Assembly: GCA_032718475.1 (NCBI GenBank)
Contig: JAUCBJ010003257.1
Coordinates: 1-26,119 of the forward strand
Direction of reading: 5' to 3'
DNA length: 26,119 nucleotides
Source of the DNA: Nemertoderma westbladi
Taxonomy: Eukaryota; Xenacoelomorpha; Nemertodermatida; Nemertodermatidae
Below are positions 10,770 through 19,708 of the stretch, one piece after another; position 1 is the first letter of the stretch; every line of letters begins with the position of its first letter. The position numbers and the translations under genes were made by a program. The notes below the pieces were generated by a model. That model saw nothing but the letters and a program-made list of their open reading frames with translations, was not told where the DNA came from and ran no database searches.

Positions 10770-11300
10770 AGTTAAATGTTTTGTTATAGGGGGTTTCCTG
10801 GTCGCTGATGTAATTCCAAACGCCCATTTTCACTTTTAACGAAAACGATTATGTCTCTATCTGTCTGTCTGTCTGTCAAAATATAATGACTTCATACTAA
10901 AATGTTTTTGTTGTGGTTTTCTTGGTCACTGATTTCAATTGCGAAGACAGTTTTCATTTTTAGCGAAGTATATTATGTCTGTCTGTTGGTCTGTCTGTAT
11001 GTCCGTCTGTCTGTCTGTCAAAATATAAGGAACTCATTCAAACTAGCTAAAAGTTTAGTTATAACGGTAGGGGTTATCCCGGTTGCCAAAATCATTTCTG
11101 ACGTCAGTTTTTAACAAAACCTACTATGTCTATATGGCTGTCTGTAATAGGCTGACATACCAACTAGCAAAAGAATTTGTTATGGAGGTTTTCAAGGGTG
11201 CTGAATTAATTTCCGATGTCAGTTTTCGTATGTCTCGTCATCCACATTATCTGTTCAGCTGTCGGTTATATTTTGACGGACAGACAGTTTTGACAGACTG
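10770..11300. repeat. Diverged tandem repeat, ~115-155-bp units rich in GTCT
   Basis: Four units share an order of landmarks: CTAAAAGTTTAGTTAT-like, then GGGGTTTTCCTGGTCGCTGA-like (near 10787, 10910, 11064 and 11180), then GACGTCAGTTTT-like, AACGAAA-like, and a (GTCT)n tract ending CAAAATATAA. Divergence is high. Non-coding as far as can be seen. A relative lies at 14290-14530. Confidence 0.7.
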
Positions 11301-12275
11301 ACGCAATTTTTCGACCAATTTGATTTTTTTGTAGTCACCTTATGAGATGTTTACTCACACCTTTGTGGTGGTTGCGGACAAATAGGAAATATTTAAAAGA
11401 AAATATATTATTTGATAACAAAACTTTATTAAGAGGTTGATATGGTGTCTCAAGTTGCGGTTTTTTTTAATAAACTTGACGTGATGAACTCAGGTATGGA
11501 ACATAAATGATAAGTTGAGTTTAGTTGTAAGCTAAATTAAAATTATTTAATTACATTCAGTTAGTTTACAGGGTTGCATTACTTATATCGTTACATTAAC
11601 ATTTATTATTCACGAATATTTTTATATATAGTTTATATTTCAGAAAATGTTCAAATAACTGCGGGGCGTAAAGCAATTGGCTCAAATCACAGAATTGTGA
11701 CTGCAGATGCCGACTCAGTTTGACAGCCAGCAAACCCAAACACTGCACAAGCAAGCGAACCAATTACGACTAGAACAAACTGATAATGCAGTACTAACTG
11801 TAAAGGATGCGTTCGACTGTTCGAGAACTTCTACTACAATCAATAATTTATGTAAACCAGCCCGCCGATTCTATGAGAATAATTATGAAATCCCACAAGA
11901 ATCTGCGAAGAAACATTTTCCCAGAAACCCGAACGTAACCAATGTGGATTGTATGGAATGCACACAAACTAATTTATTGAGTAATATAACTTTTAACATA
12001 ACATTATTGTTGTGCATTGATTGATAATAATTTTTCTTTATATATGGAAGTTTTAGATGTCACTATGTATATATACGTATGTATATATATGTCAATATGT
12101 TTATAATATATATATATATGTCACGACTGCCATTATGTGGCTAAACCTGATGTGCGAAACCCTGGCGAAAATAACAAACTAATTGCGGAAGATTATTTGA
12201 TACGCATTTCAATACAATATTTATATACAACATATGAAATAAATATGTATCACAATGTGTCACTTTAAATTGTGG
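11301..12275. other. Unassigned intergenic DNA
   Basis: An ATG-initiated 105-codon ORF (11707-12024) with CTGCAG just before the ATG is present, but it matches nothing I recognise and is not supported as a gene. A TA-rich microsatellite lies at about 12060-12120. The last 14 bases (12262-12275) are the left target duplication of the next element. Confidence 0.45.
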
Positions 12276-12614
12276 ACAGTAACAATGTGTTGGCAAGCTG
12301 ATTTTTTCGAAGTGTTTGTTATTATACATTTATTATAGGAAGGGATCTAGGGGTCTTAACCTCGAATGATAAGTTTATTTTAACGAAAATAACTTATCTT
12401 TTATTGGCGCAATTGTAGGACTAATCCCATCACATGCATACTTTTTAACTGGATAGTGTACAAATTTAGGGATCGCGTAATTTTTTATTGAAATTAATAT
12501 CACATATCTCATATCTTATGTATCAATTGCGTCAATAAAAGATAAGTTATTTTCGGTAAAATAAACTTATCATTCGAGGTTAAGACCCCTAGATCCCTTC
12601 CTATAAAATGTATA
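12276..12614 (+). mobile_element. Foldback retroposon family 2, copy D (internal deletion), 14-bp target duplication
   Basis: The flanking direct repeat ACTTTAAATTGTGG occurs at 12262-12275 and 12615-12628. The element begins with the family 5' segment (CAGTAACAATGTGTTGGCAA) and then has long inverted arms: TATAGGAAGGGATCTAGGGG at about 12335 mirrors CCCCTAGATCCCTTCCTATA near 12585-12604, and the match continues about 75 bp inward. Each arm also contains an internal hairpin (GATAAGT ... ACTTATC). The tRNA-like and hammerhead-like core seen in the 14954-15311 copy is missing. The middle segment (AATTGTAGGACTAATCCCAT) is inverted relative to the outer ends compared with that copy. Confidence 0.85.
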
Positions 12615-12755
12615 ACTTTAAATTGTGGGACATAACAAACAGAATCTGAAAAGTTTTTAAATAAAAACGCTGAGGAAATTCTAAATTTTAAAATATTATC
12701 TAGACGTTGCTATGGTAAATGAGATAAGTTAATGTTCAGAAAATATAGTTACACT
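12615..12755. other. Short intergenic spacer
   Basis: Carries the right target duplication of the preceding element (12615-12628). A TTGCTATGGTAAA motif like those in the 454-bp repeat occurs at about 12708-12720. Nothing else is seen. Confidence 0.4.
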
Positions 12756-13429
12756 CTAGTTCCACTACTACTACTACTATTATCGGCATGCTGCATTGCA
12801 GCTGCATTTTTAAGAATGCTGTGCCGGCTTGTCGACAAAATTGCGCCGCCACAACTCCCTATCACCCTTGACATTTGCTAGATCATCCGCATCTTCAAGG
12901 CCGGTGTCCTTTAAGATGCGTCTCAAGAAAGTCATGGGCTGTCCACCATGCTTATTCACTCCATGAGGCTGCCAAAGTACAAGATTATGCACTGGCTGGT
13001 CCTCACGGTGAAAGCAATGTCCTGCAAAGCGGAGGCGATTTTGTTCTAGTGTCAAGCTTGGGGGAACCAATGAGACACCTCCAATGTTATATAGTGTCTG
13101 GTTGGAGATGTGTGCATTGTACTTGACACAATGAACCCGGCGTAGCATTCTTGTGAATGTGCCATCCAGAGATTTGGTGTCCTCAGCAGTTAGAGCCCAG
13201 CATGGACTCCCATAGAGGAGTACTGGAACTACTGCTGCTCTAAATAATCGGACCTTAAGTTTCCGATTAATTCTCGGTGACTTCCAAATCCTGGAAAGCC
13301 TATTCAAGGCTGCCCATGCCTTTCCCTTACGTATTCGAAGGTCCTCACCTGACTTCCGGATCCATGATCCCAGGTATAACAGAAGTCGTCCACATGCTCA
13401 AGCATACCATCTTTTGAACCCTAGTTCCA
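12756..13429 (-). pseudogene. 5'-truncated LINE copy 1 (reverse transcriptase C-terminal part) with 9-bp target duplication
   Basis: The element is about 12765-13420 and is flanked by CTAGTTCCA at 12756-12764 and 13421-13429, the mark of target-primed insertion. On the minus strand an open stretch runs from about 13360 to the TAA at 12810-12812. It covers the end of an RT domain (WIRKSGEDLRIRKGKAW), the usual K-x(n)-YGSPCWAL segment and a post-RT tail (MLRRVHCVKYNAHISNQTLY, then FAGHC and WRRNFVDKPAQHS). Upstream, a 2-bp insertion near 13374-13380, relative to the copy at 25843-25860, breaks the frame. The apparent start at 13307 is a TTG inside the ORF (A-L-N-R-L), not a real start. The 3' UTR is about 45 nt and ends in a (TAG)n tail at 12765-12780. 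Clade (CR1, L2 or RTE-like) not resolved. Confidence 0.9.
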
Positions 13430-13670
13430 AGATCCAATGGCCTAGGCCTACTCGATTTAACTTGGATCAAAAACTTCATAGCAAAATTCCCAAATAAAGT
13501 TGCTTTATCACCATTTTTCCTGGTTGCTATGCTACCCCGGTTCACCATTTTCCAGGTTGATATGCTACCCCGGTTCTAAAACTATCTTCCCAAAGGGTAA
13601 ACAATTTATCCAACTGTGGTTTTTCAAACTATCTTGCAATACCGATAAATTCAGAAAAATATTTTTCGGC

Positions 13671-13958
13671 TGTAAGTCCCGCCCATGTGAAGAATACCAT
13701 TTTATATATGAAGATTTTTAATTTTTTTAAATTTATCTTTATTAAGTGTTTTATAGTGCTTATTTCTGTCGTATAACCTGTATAGATACTTATTCGTTTA
13801 TTGTTTTGGTTAGATTCAGCCCTTCTGTAACCTATGTTTTTGGTGAAACCTGGTATTCCTACCTGATAAGATCTTTATCTTATCTATATCGTAATCTGGT
13901 AACTGCAAAGTGAAATATAGCGGAAGAAAGTCTGGTATTCTTCACATGGGCTGTAAGT
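13671..13958. mobile_element. MITE family 1, copy C, with perfect 19-bp termini
   Basis: The termini GCCCATGTGAAGAATACCA (13681-13699) and its exact reverse complement (13933-13951) bound the element. Direct repeats TGTAAGT lie at 13671-13677 and 13952-13958, an 8-bp duplication allowing one mismatch. The interior matches copy A closely, including the module at 13795-13815. This is the best-preserved copy in the window. Non-coding. Just upstream (about 13513-13580) a 34-bp unit containing ATGCTACCCCGGTTC occurs twice. Confidence 0.9.
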
Positions 13959-14289
13959 TCAGTATTCATGGTAGTTTGATTGTAAATCTGATTTCAGTGT
14001 GCCTTTTTACGGCATGACAGATTTTAAAAATATTTTAACAGTGATGTTATTTCACCAATCCAATACGTATTGACTGATTGATAAAAAAATAAAAAGATTG
14101 CCTCCAGGGTTATGATATATTATTGTCCATTAAGTGTATGTTTAGTACAGTTTAGGCCCCCATTTCATGGGTAGCATCTTATTTTGGCCATAACTTCGCA
14201 GGTTTTGATCCCAAGTAGTTTATTTTGGGCTCATTCTGTTCGGAATATAACGATTTTATTCTAAGGAAATTGTATTATTTTTTATTATT
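13959..14289. other. Unassigned AT-rich DNA
   Basis: No ORF, RNA gene or repeat end recognised. Confidence 0.4.
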
Positions 14290-14530
14290 CAACAAAGCAC
14301 TGTCACTTTTAATAAAATCTAGTTTGTCTGTATGTCTGTCTGTCGGTCTGACTAACCGGCAATCTGTCATTCAAATATAATAAAAGGGAACACAATCTAG
14401 CTAAAAGTTTAGCTATTGGGGTTTTCCTGTTCGCAGAATTAATTTCCAGGGTCAGTTTTAACATTTGATGAATTCCAAATTGTCTGTCGGCGCTGTCGGT
14501 TATATTTTGACGGACAGACTGACAACAGAC
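14290..14530. repeat. Second locus of the GTCT-rich repeat
   Basis: Shares the ordered landmarks of 10770-11300: a GTCTGTATGTCTGTCTGTC tract, CTAGCTAAAAGTTTAGCTAT, GGGGTTTTCCTG, AATTAATTTCC-GG-TCAGTTTT, and TCGGTTATATTTTGACGGAC (the last also at about 11262-11281). About 3.3 kb separates the two loci, so this is a dispersed family rather than a local microsatellite only. Confidence 0.65.
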
Positions 14531-14953
14531 AGAAAGGATAATGACAAATTTGGATAATGGCACCAGGAATGAAGTCACCGACCACGAAATTCCGTATAGG
14601 GAATTTTTTTAGACAGATAGTATGCTTTTTATTGACAGACAAACATACAAACGGACAGAACGACAGTCAAATGGGCAGAAAGCCATATCTTGAGCAAAAG
14701 TAAGAGAGATCTTGCTAAACGGTTTTCCAATTTGAAATCTTGATATTAAATTGTAAGAAAAAATGTGAAAGATAATTTTGAAGGGGGGGGGGGGGGGGGG
14801 GGTGCAATTACGTTGCTAACGGCAATTACGTATCAAATTCATCCAAATCTTTGTATTTCTGTAATTAGTATCGGATTCGCGCAATGTTAAATAAACGAAT
14901 TTCCTTTCATTGATATGTTTGCTTAAATATGGTTGAAAGTTTCATTAGCAACT
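14531..14953. other. Unassigned DNA with a G20 run
   Basis: A run of 20 G lies at 14783-14802, flanked by two GCAATTACGT occurrences. No gene is seen. The last 12 bases (14942-14953) are the left target duplication of the next element. Confidence 0.4.
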
Positions 14954-15323
14954 TATAGTAAGGGATCTAGGGGTCTTAACCTCGAATGATAAGTTTATTT
15001 TACCGAAAATAACTTATCTTTTATTGGCGCAATTGTAGGACTAATCCCATCACATGTGTACTTTTTAACCGGGTAGTGTACAAATTTAGGAATCGCGTAA
15101 TGTTTATTGAAATTAATATCTTATATCTCTCCAAACCACGCACGCGTTTCGAACTTACTGGGTCTCTTCAGCAAGGGTGGTGTAGGATTCGAACCTGAGA
15201 CCTCGAGGTGGAAGCCAAGACAACAACCAGTCTAGAGGTTAAGACCCTTAGATCCCTTCCTATAAATAACAAACACCTCGAAAAACACAGCTTGCCAACA
15301 CATTGTTACTATCATTAGCAACT
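14942..15323 (-). mobile_element. Foldback retroposon family 2, copy A, with tRNA-like and hammerhead-like core; 12-bp target duplication
   Basis: The target duplication TCATTAGCAACT is at 14942-14953 and 15312-15323, so the element is 14954-15311. Read on the minus strand it has: the 5' segment (ATAGTAACAATGTGTTGGCA, ending 15311), an inverted-repeat arm (GGAAGGGATCT...), a tRNA-like part with a good B box (GGTTCGAATCC, 15185-15195) and a weak A box (near 15227-15236), a hammerhead-like core (15130-15187), a body, and the second arm ending near 14954. The hammerhead core here is damaged: stem II has a C-T mismatch, stem I carries extra bases, and the position before the predicted cut is G. 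It is probably inactive. Transcription would start from the internal pol III boxes. Confidence 0.85.
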
Positions 15324-15814
15324 AACAGACAACATGTAGCTATTGCAACATGTAGCATTGAAACATGTGGCAACATATAGCATTGAAAAGGTAAAGTAGG
15401 ATTATTGGAAACGAGTGAACTAATTTATCATAATCACTGCAGATGACAGCGGCAGCGCTAGTGAGACTGATGGAGATTAATTAATTGTTGGTCGATCCGA
15501 TTAGGCAATAATACAGTTATATCTAACTTTATCTGTTCTTATTATATTAAATCCCACCAATAATTAAAAAGTACTTCCAACCACAATGGCTGTCTGTTAC
15601 GACAAATGTAATAAGTTTCCAATAGGAAACATTAACAAGACATATTTGATGAAATTTTATGACATCTTACTAAACATTATTACGATTCCAATAATAATTC
15701 CTGAAAAAACAACGATTTTGATACATTTTAGACGGACCGGTAATTATTGCAATGCCGCTATATACTGTACCTCTAAACCCTCACATTTTTGAAATCAGCA
15801 ATAAAGCAGCCCGT
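15324..15814. other. Source locus of the segment copied to 24875-25365
   Basis: This stretch is repeated, without a difference that I could find, 9,551 bp downstream. It holds a 68-codon ATG ORF (15586-15792, context CACAATGG) that matches no family I recognise; its presence in both places reflects the recent copying rather than selection. No splice or promoter evidence was found. Confidence 0.6.
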
Positions 15815-16084
15815 CAATAACCCTCAATACAACATACTGTTGTTCAATGGCCAGTTTGCCAATAACCCTCAATACAACATACTGTTGTTCAATGGCCAGC
15901 CCGCCAATAACCCTCAATACAACATACTGTTGTTCAATGGCCAGCCCGCCAATAACCCTCAATACAACATACTGTTGTTCAATGGCCAGTTTGCCAATAA
16001 CCCTCAATACAACATACTGTTGTTCAATGGCCAGCCCGCCAATAACCCTCAATACAACATACTGTTGTTCAATGACCAACCCAG
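15815..16084. repeat. 45-bp minisatellite, 6 units, open in several frames
   Basis: The unit starts CAATAACCCTCAATACAACA and ends CAATGGCCAGCCCGC (or ...TTTGC), with copies at 15815, 15860, 15905, 15950, 15995 and 16040. Because 45 is a multiple of three and the unit lacks stops in several frames, both strands read as 15-residue repeats (for example NNPQYNILLFNGQPA). The plus frame has no ATG (it begins with TTG at 15789). Units alternate TTTGC/CCCGC in the order T, C, C, T, C, suggesting a three-unit block duplication. Not supported as a gene. Confidence 0.9.
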
Positions 16085-18970
16085 CGGGGGGGGGGTGTGG
16101 AATTACTTTTAAATGACTAATAAATAAATATACAAATTACTATTAAATGATATGTGGACGGTCAGGAAAAATATAATAGGAATACAATTTAACCGTAATA
16201 TGTAAATAACACAAAAGCTATCAATATTATAAAAAACGATGTATCTTGCATCTCAGTTAACATCGGTAATGAATCGTGTATCATGCCTACTCTAGTGTGG
16301 GCGGGTCTAGAGTGCGAATTCTCGAATATTGAAACACAACTTTTCAAACATTTTTTTCACTTTTTTTTAATTAGAAAAAGTAATAAAATTGGAATAGGCG
16401 TTGACTTCATTTGTGTTTCAAATTTCAAACAATAAGATGAAGATTTGTAGTTAACAATATTCAAGTGTTATCAGAAAATATACGTATAGTACGGGTCAGG
16501 GTGTATACAAATTGTATTGAATACTGAAGGTCGCCAGTTCGATCCCACCTGGACGTCAATGTCGACTTTGATTGGTTTCACATTATTGTAATTTTCGTTT
16601 AAAAAGAATAACTCAGCATTCACACAATATATCCATAGCAATAATAATTACAAATATTCAAGTCGTATTTCTCATTGGCAATTCTAGGTCAACACAATTT
16701 TCTACCATGCATAATAAACTCCAGAATTTTGGGCAATATAAGATGTCTACCGACTCCATAGAAAGGAGTGAGTATCTGGCTGACACTTATTTGTCTGCAC
16801 ATACCATACCAGTACAATTAATGCGAAGGAATTTCGCCTAATTGCACAACACTTTAATATTTTATTTAATTGTGCCACGGTTATAATAATTACATTCCAT
16901 TTCACAATATATTATGAACATCTAAAGCCACGCCGTAATGTTAACAATTAATATGTTTGGCAATAATATGTGTCTAAGGCTTAGCTCTTTAGTCTTTATA
17001 TAACTAAATTCTCAATTGTAGACACCCTATGAAAGGAACCGTGCATTTATCCTTTACATACACGGCTCACTGGCTCTATTTAACTACTTTTGGCTTGGGA
17101 TTCGGGGGTAATTATATATTGTTTCAATCAATAAATTCCGTGTTTCTAGATTCATATTGACATACTAGTCACAATCTATCTGGGCCCAACCCGTTCCGTT
17201 GTCATAGAAATGAAATAATAAATATACACATTCGATCAATGTTATTCAGTGATAGAATATATTGCACAGTGCACAAACATTAATATAATGAATAGACAAT
17301 AAACGATGAACGAAACTAATCTACAGCTTCACGACTAATCTTATAAATAACGTATAAACAAATTGCAAAGTACGATATAAATAAAGGAGCGATATCTGAG
17401 ACATTTAATAAGTTAGGTTACAAACTATAAAAACATATTTATAATACCGGTAGTTAATATTTTGATATTTACACGGAATTCTTCAAACAAACCTAAACTA
17501 GCGCCTGAAATTAATAAATCACATGTAATCTTTCGATATATATATATTGCATACTTAGCATAAAGCGACGGCGAAGCATTCTATTATTACCCAATATTAT
17601 ATACCACCTGTATCCAATAGCAATTTAAACAAATCCAACTGCAACAAACCAATAATTACACTATCTAAAGATTCCCTTTAAATAAAATCGTCCCTCCGTA
17701 ACTCAATATAGTGGCAGAATTATACTTTTCAACTAGCAAGAAAGCTACTCTTGACACTGGCAAAGTCTGAACATTGGTATGTTTGTGGCAAATAAACACA
17801 TATTTAAGCACCAAAAAATAAGCCACTTCGAAATTAATGCAAATAACAATTAAATCAATTTAACGTTTATTGTGAGGGAGAACTAAAAATTACATTGTAA
17901 AGCATTTAAGCAGGATAGACGGACGAATAGTTAATGTAATGTAAACAAACGTTGTTAACCTGGACAGTGTGACAAAATATAAGAAATTTACAAATATTTG
18001 TATACAGACACATATTTTATATATTTATTTTTATAACCACAATAATAAATACAGTTGAACGTGATAATGATAAGGTGAAAAAATAGTTAATTACTCAACT
18101 TAATTAAGATATTAAAGAGATAATAATTATCTGGTGTGTCAAAGTATCTTTTGAAATTGATAGAGAATCCATTCCCCATATAATTAGTGATTTGGTTTAA
18201 GTTAAGTTATATACAGTTAGATAATATACCGGTACTCTGTATATATAATATATATATACTGCTACAATAAAAGTTGCTTTAAGACTAAGAAATGAAGTTA
18301 TTCTGCCTAAATCTAGCACCATATATATTATTTACACAGTATGGATAAAGGGAAGCCATCTTTTAATTTTTAACACTTCCAACACAACACACTTACCTAA
18401 CAACTACATAAACATTATTGTTATCAATAACTAAATGCACCAGAATTAAATAAACAACATAATCTGCAGATTATAATATATACATTATTCACACCTAGTT
18501 CTCTCTATATATTATTATATTACATCTGGTATGTAATCACGGCCTTCAATTTACCGCAAGTGGTATAACGGATTAACAGATACAATGACCAATATACATA
18601 CCGGTATGTAATTTTGTAATTTATGAGTCCATGCCGCGTAGTATAAAATAAGATAAAATAATATACCGTACATAACTTGAACCATGAAATTCGTTAATAA
18701 TAAAACAGCTATATATTGATTATAAGTTACAACATAAACCCATTTAATTATTCATAAAATTTTATAAACTGAAATATTTTTCCGAATATTCTTTTACTTT
18801 TCATTTTTTAAAGCCTAAAAAGCAAGGCAAACATCAAAACAAAGAAGGAAAAAGATATAGACCGGTATATAATATAATTAAAATAAACACAGGCGACACT
18901 GAATTCGATAAAATCGTAAACGCTATTCAAACTAAAGTGATTACTAAAGGCACTCAGCCAGAGTTACATA
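16085..18970. other. Gene-poor AT-rich region, including the likely 3' UTR of the TP53INP-like gene
   Basis: No element ends, arrays or coding ORFs are recognised over about 2.9 kb. An isolated tRNA T-arm-like sequence lies at 16527-16553. On the minus strand, AATAAA-type signals appear as TTTATT at 18024-18029 and 17865-17870; the first would give the upstream gene a 3' UTR of about 0.95 kb. That assignment is inference only. Confidence 0.45.
16527..16553 (+). repeat. tRNA-like B-box remnant of a SINE
   Basis: GGTCGCCAGTTCGATCCC followed by ACCTGG fits a tRNA T-arm with B box (AGTTCGATCCC, 16536-16546). No matching A box was found upstream, so this is at most the remnant of a tRNA-derived element. 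Confidence 0.45.
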
Positions 18971-19708
18971 TCAGCATTGATTCGAGCAGTACTTGAAAGC
19001 GCGATTCATCGCGAGACGAATATGGTTGCTAACACGGGTAGGAGGGGCCGCTTTGCTTTTATTCCAACGCCGCAACTTAGAATTAGCTAAGTGAGAGGGT
19101 TGGCTGGCCCTTCTCGGAGTGTAGGTCGTGGTCGGCAGCTTCGGGAGGTGAGCGGCTACCAGCGACTTCTTAGCGGCGGCTGGCACCGCGGGAAGGTTGG
19201 ACGACTTATTGCCGGGTTTACGTCGTCGTCTACCGCCAACGAACGGAGCCATAGCGCTACCCTGGTAGACCCCGGAGCCCTGGTAGACGCTCATACTCGG
19301 ATGCTCTATGAGGAGGTTCTCTATCAGACTAGTGGTGGTCTCAACGGAATCACGACTGTTGAAGCAGGGCGGCGGGGTGACCAACCAGGTTCCGTCGACC
19401 AACCCCATCTCTGAGGTGGACGACTGACGGGACCGGGTTCCCCCAGTAAGGACCCCCCCATCCAGGGACCGGGTTCCCCCAGTAAGGACCCCCCCATCCA
19501 GGGATCGTGCACCCCCGGTGAGGACCCCCCCATCCAGGGACCGACAGCCCTCCTCACCTCCCACATCGATTGCCCGCTTCGCGACCACCACCAGTGACCA
19601 GTTACCTTCCTCCTCCTGGATACTCAGTTCAGGAAGTTCTTCCTCTGATTGTTTCTCGGCGGTTGTTCCACGTAGGTAACTCGATACAACGGCTGCGAAC
19701 GTATCCAT
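18971..19708 (-). CDS. TP53INP/DOR-family protein (autophagy and nuclear stress regulator), complete 245 aa
   Basis: The family (vertebrate TP53INP1 and TP53INP2/DOR, fly DOR) shuttles between nucleus and autophagosomes, binds ATG8/LC3 proteins and acts as a transcription co-regulator. Seen here: an acidic N-terminus (residues 21-35) leading into WSLV (37-40), which fits the LC3-interacting W-x-x-L/V motif; TWLVTPPPCF (107-116) and IENLLIEHPSMSVY (129-142), the two most conserved family blocks; a basic GRRRRKPG (159-166), a possible nuclear signal; and LANSKLRRWNK (208-217), like the conserved C-terminal segment. Length is normal for the family. The ATG at 19708 was chosen because it precedes the acidic LIR region and is the first in frame; the stop is TGA at 18971-18973. 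The gene appears intronless within the coding part. A TTTACAG about 20 nt upstream of the ATG could be an acceptor for a 5'-UTR intron. Unusual: three 12-residue repeats between the two conserved parts. Confidence 0.93.
   Translation of the reverse strand: MDTFAAVVSSYLRGTTAEKQSEEELPELSIQEEEGNWSLVVVAKRAIDVGGEEGCRSLDGGVLTGGARSLDGGVLTGGTRSLDGGVLTGGTRSRQSSTSEMGLVDGTWLVTPPPCFNSRDSVETTTSLIENLLIEHPSMSVYQGSGVYQGSAMAPFVGGRRRRKPGNKSSNLPAVPAAAKKSLVAAHLPKLPTTTYTPRRASQPSHLANSKLRRWNKSKAAPPTRVSNHIRLAMNRAFKYCSNQC
19436..19543 (-). repeat. 36-bp coding repeat in the TP53INP-like gene (3 x 12 aa)
   Basis: Residues 56-91 are three copies of RSLDGGVLTGGT (A in place of the last T in the first). At DNA level the 36-bp units include CAGTAAGGACCCCCCCATCC on the plus strand. 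The third unit is more diverged in synonymous sites (GGTGAGGAC for AGTAAGGAC). It lies in the linker between the LIR-like motif and the TPPPCF block, a region expected to be disordered, so expansion may be tolerated. Confidence 0.9.

Noticed and set aside
11707-12024. 105-codon ATG ORF preceded by CTGCAG, possible exon
   Set aside because: No recognisable family, motif or neighbouring exon; its length is within chance for this much sequence.
15130-15187. Second active hammerhead in the 15-kb copy (and its duplicate at 24681-24738)
   Set aside because: CTGAAGA is still allowed, but stem II is mismatched, stem I has extra bases and the nucleotide at the cut position is G, which is not permitted; it is best read as a decayed relative.
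15586-15792. 68-codon ORF also present at 25137-25343
   Set aside because: The two copies are identical because the segment was recently duplicated, so the repetition is not evidence of selection; the sequence matches nothing I recognise.
16527-16553. Functional tRNA gene at 16.5 kb, and at 8.8 kb, 21.2 kb or 24.3 kb
   Set aside because: Each place has only a half, or A and B boxes without paired acceptor stems, as expected for tRNA-derived repeats.
19091-19566. Plus-strand 107-codon ORF and minus-strand 80-codon ORF within the TP53INP-like gene
   Set aside because: They are out-of-frame shadows of the real coding sequence and its 36-bp repeat.
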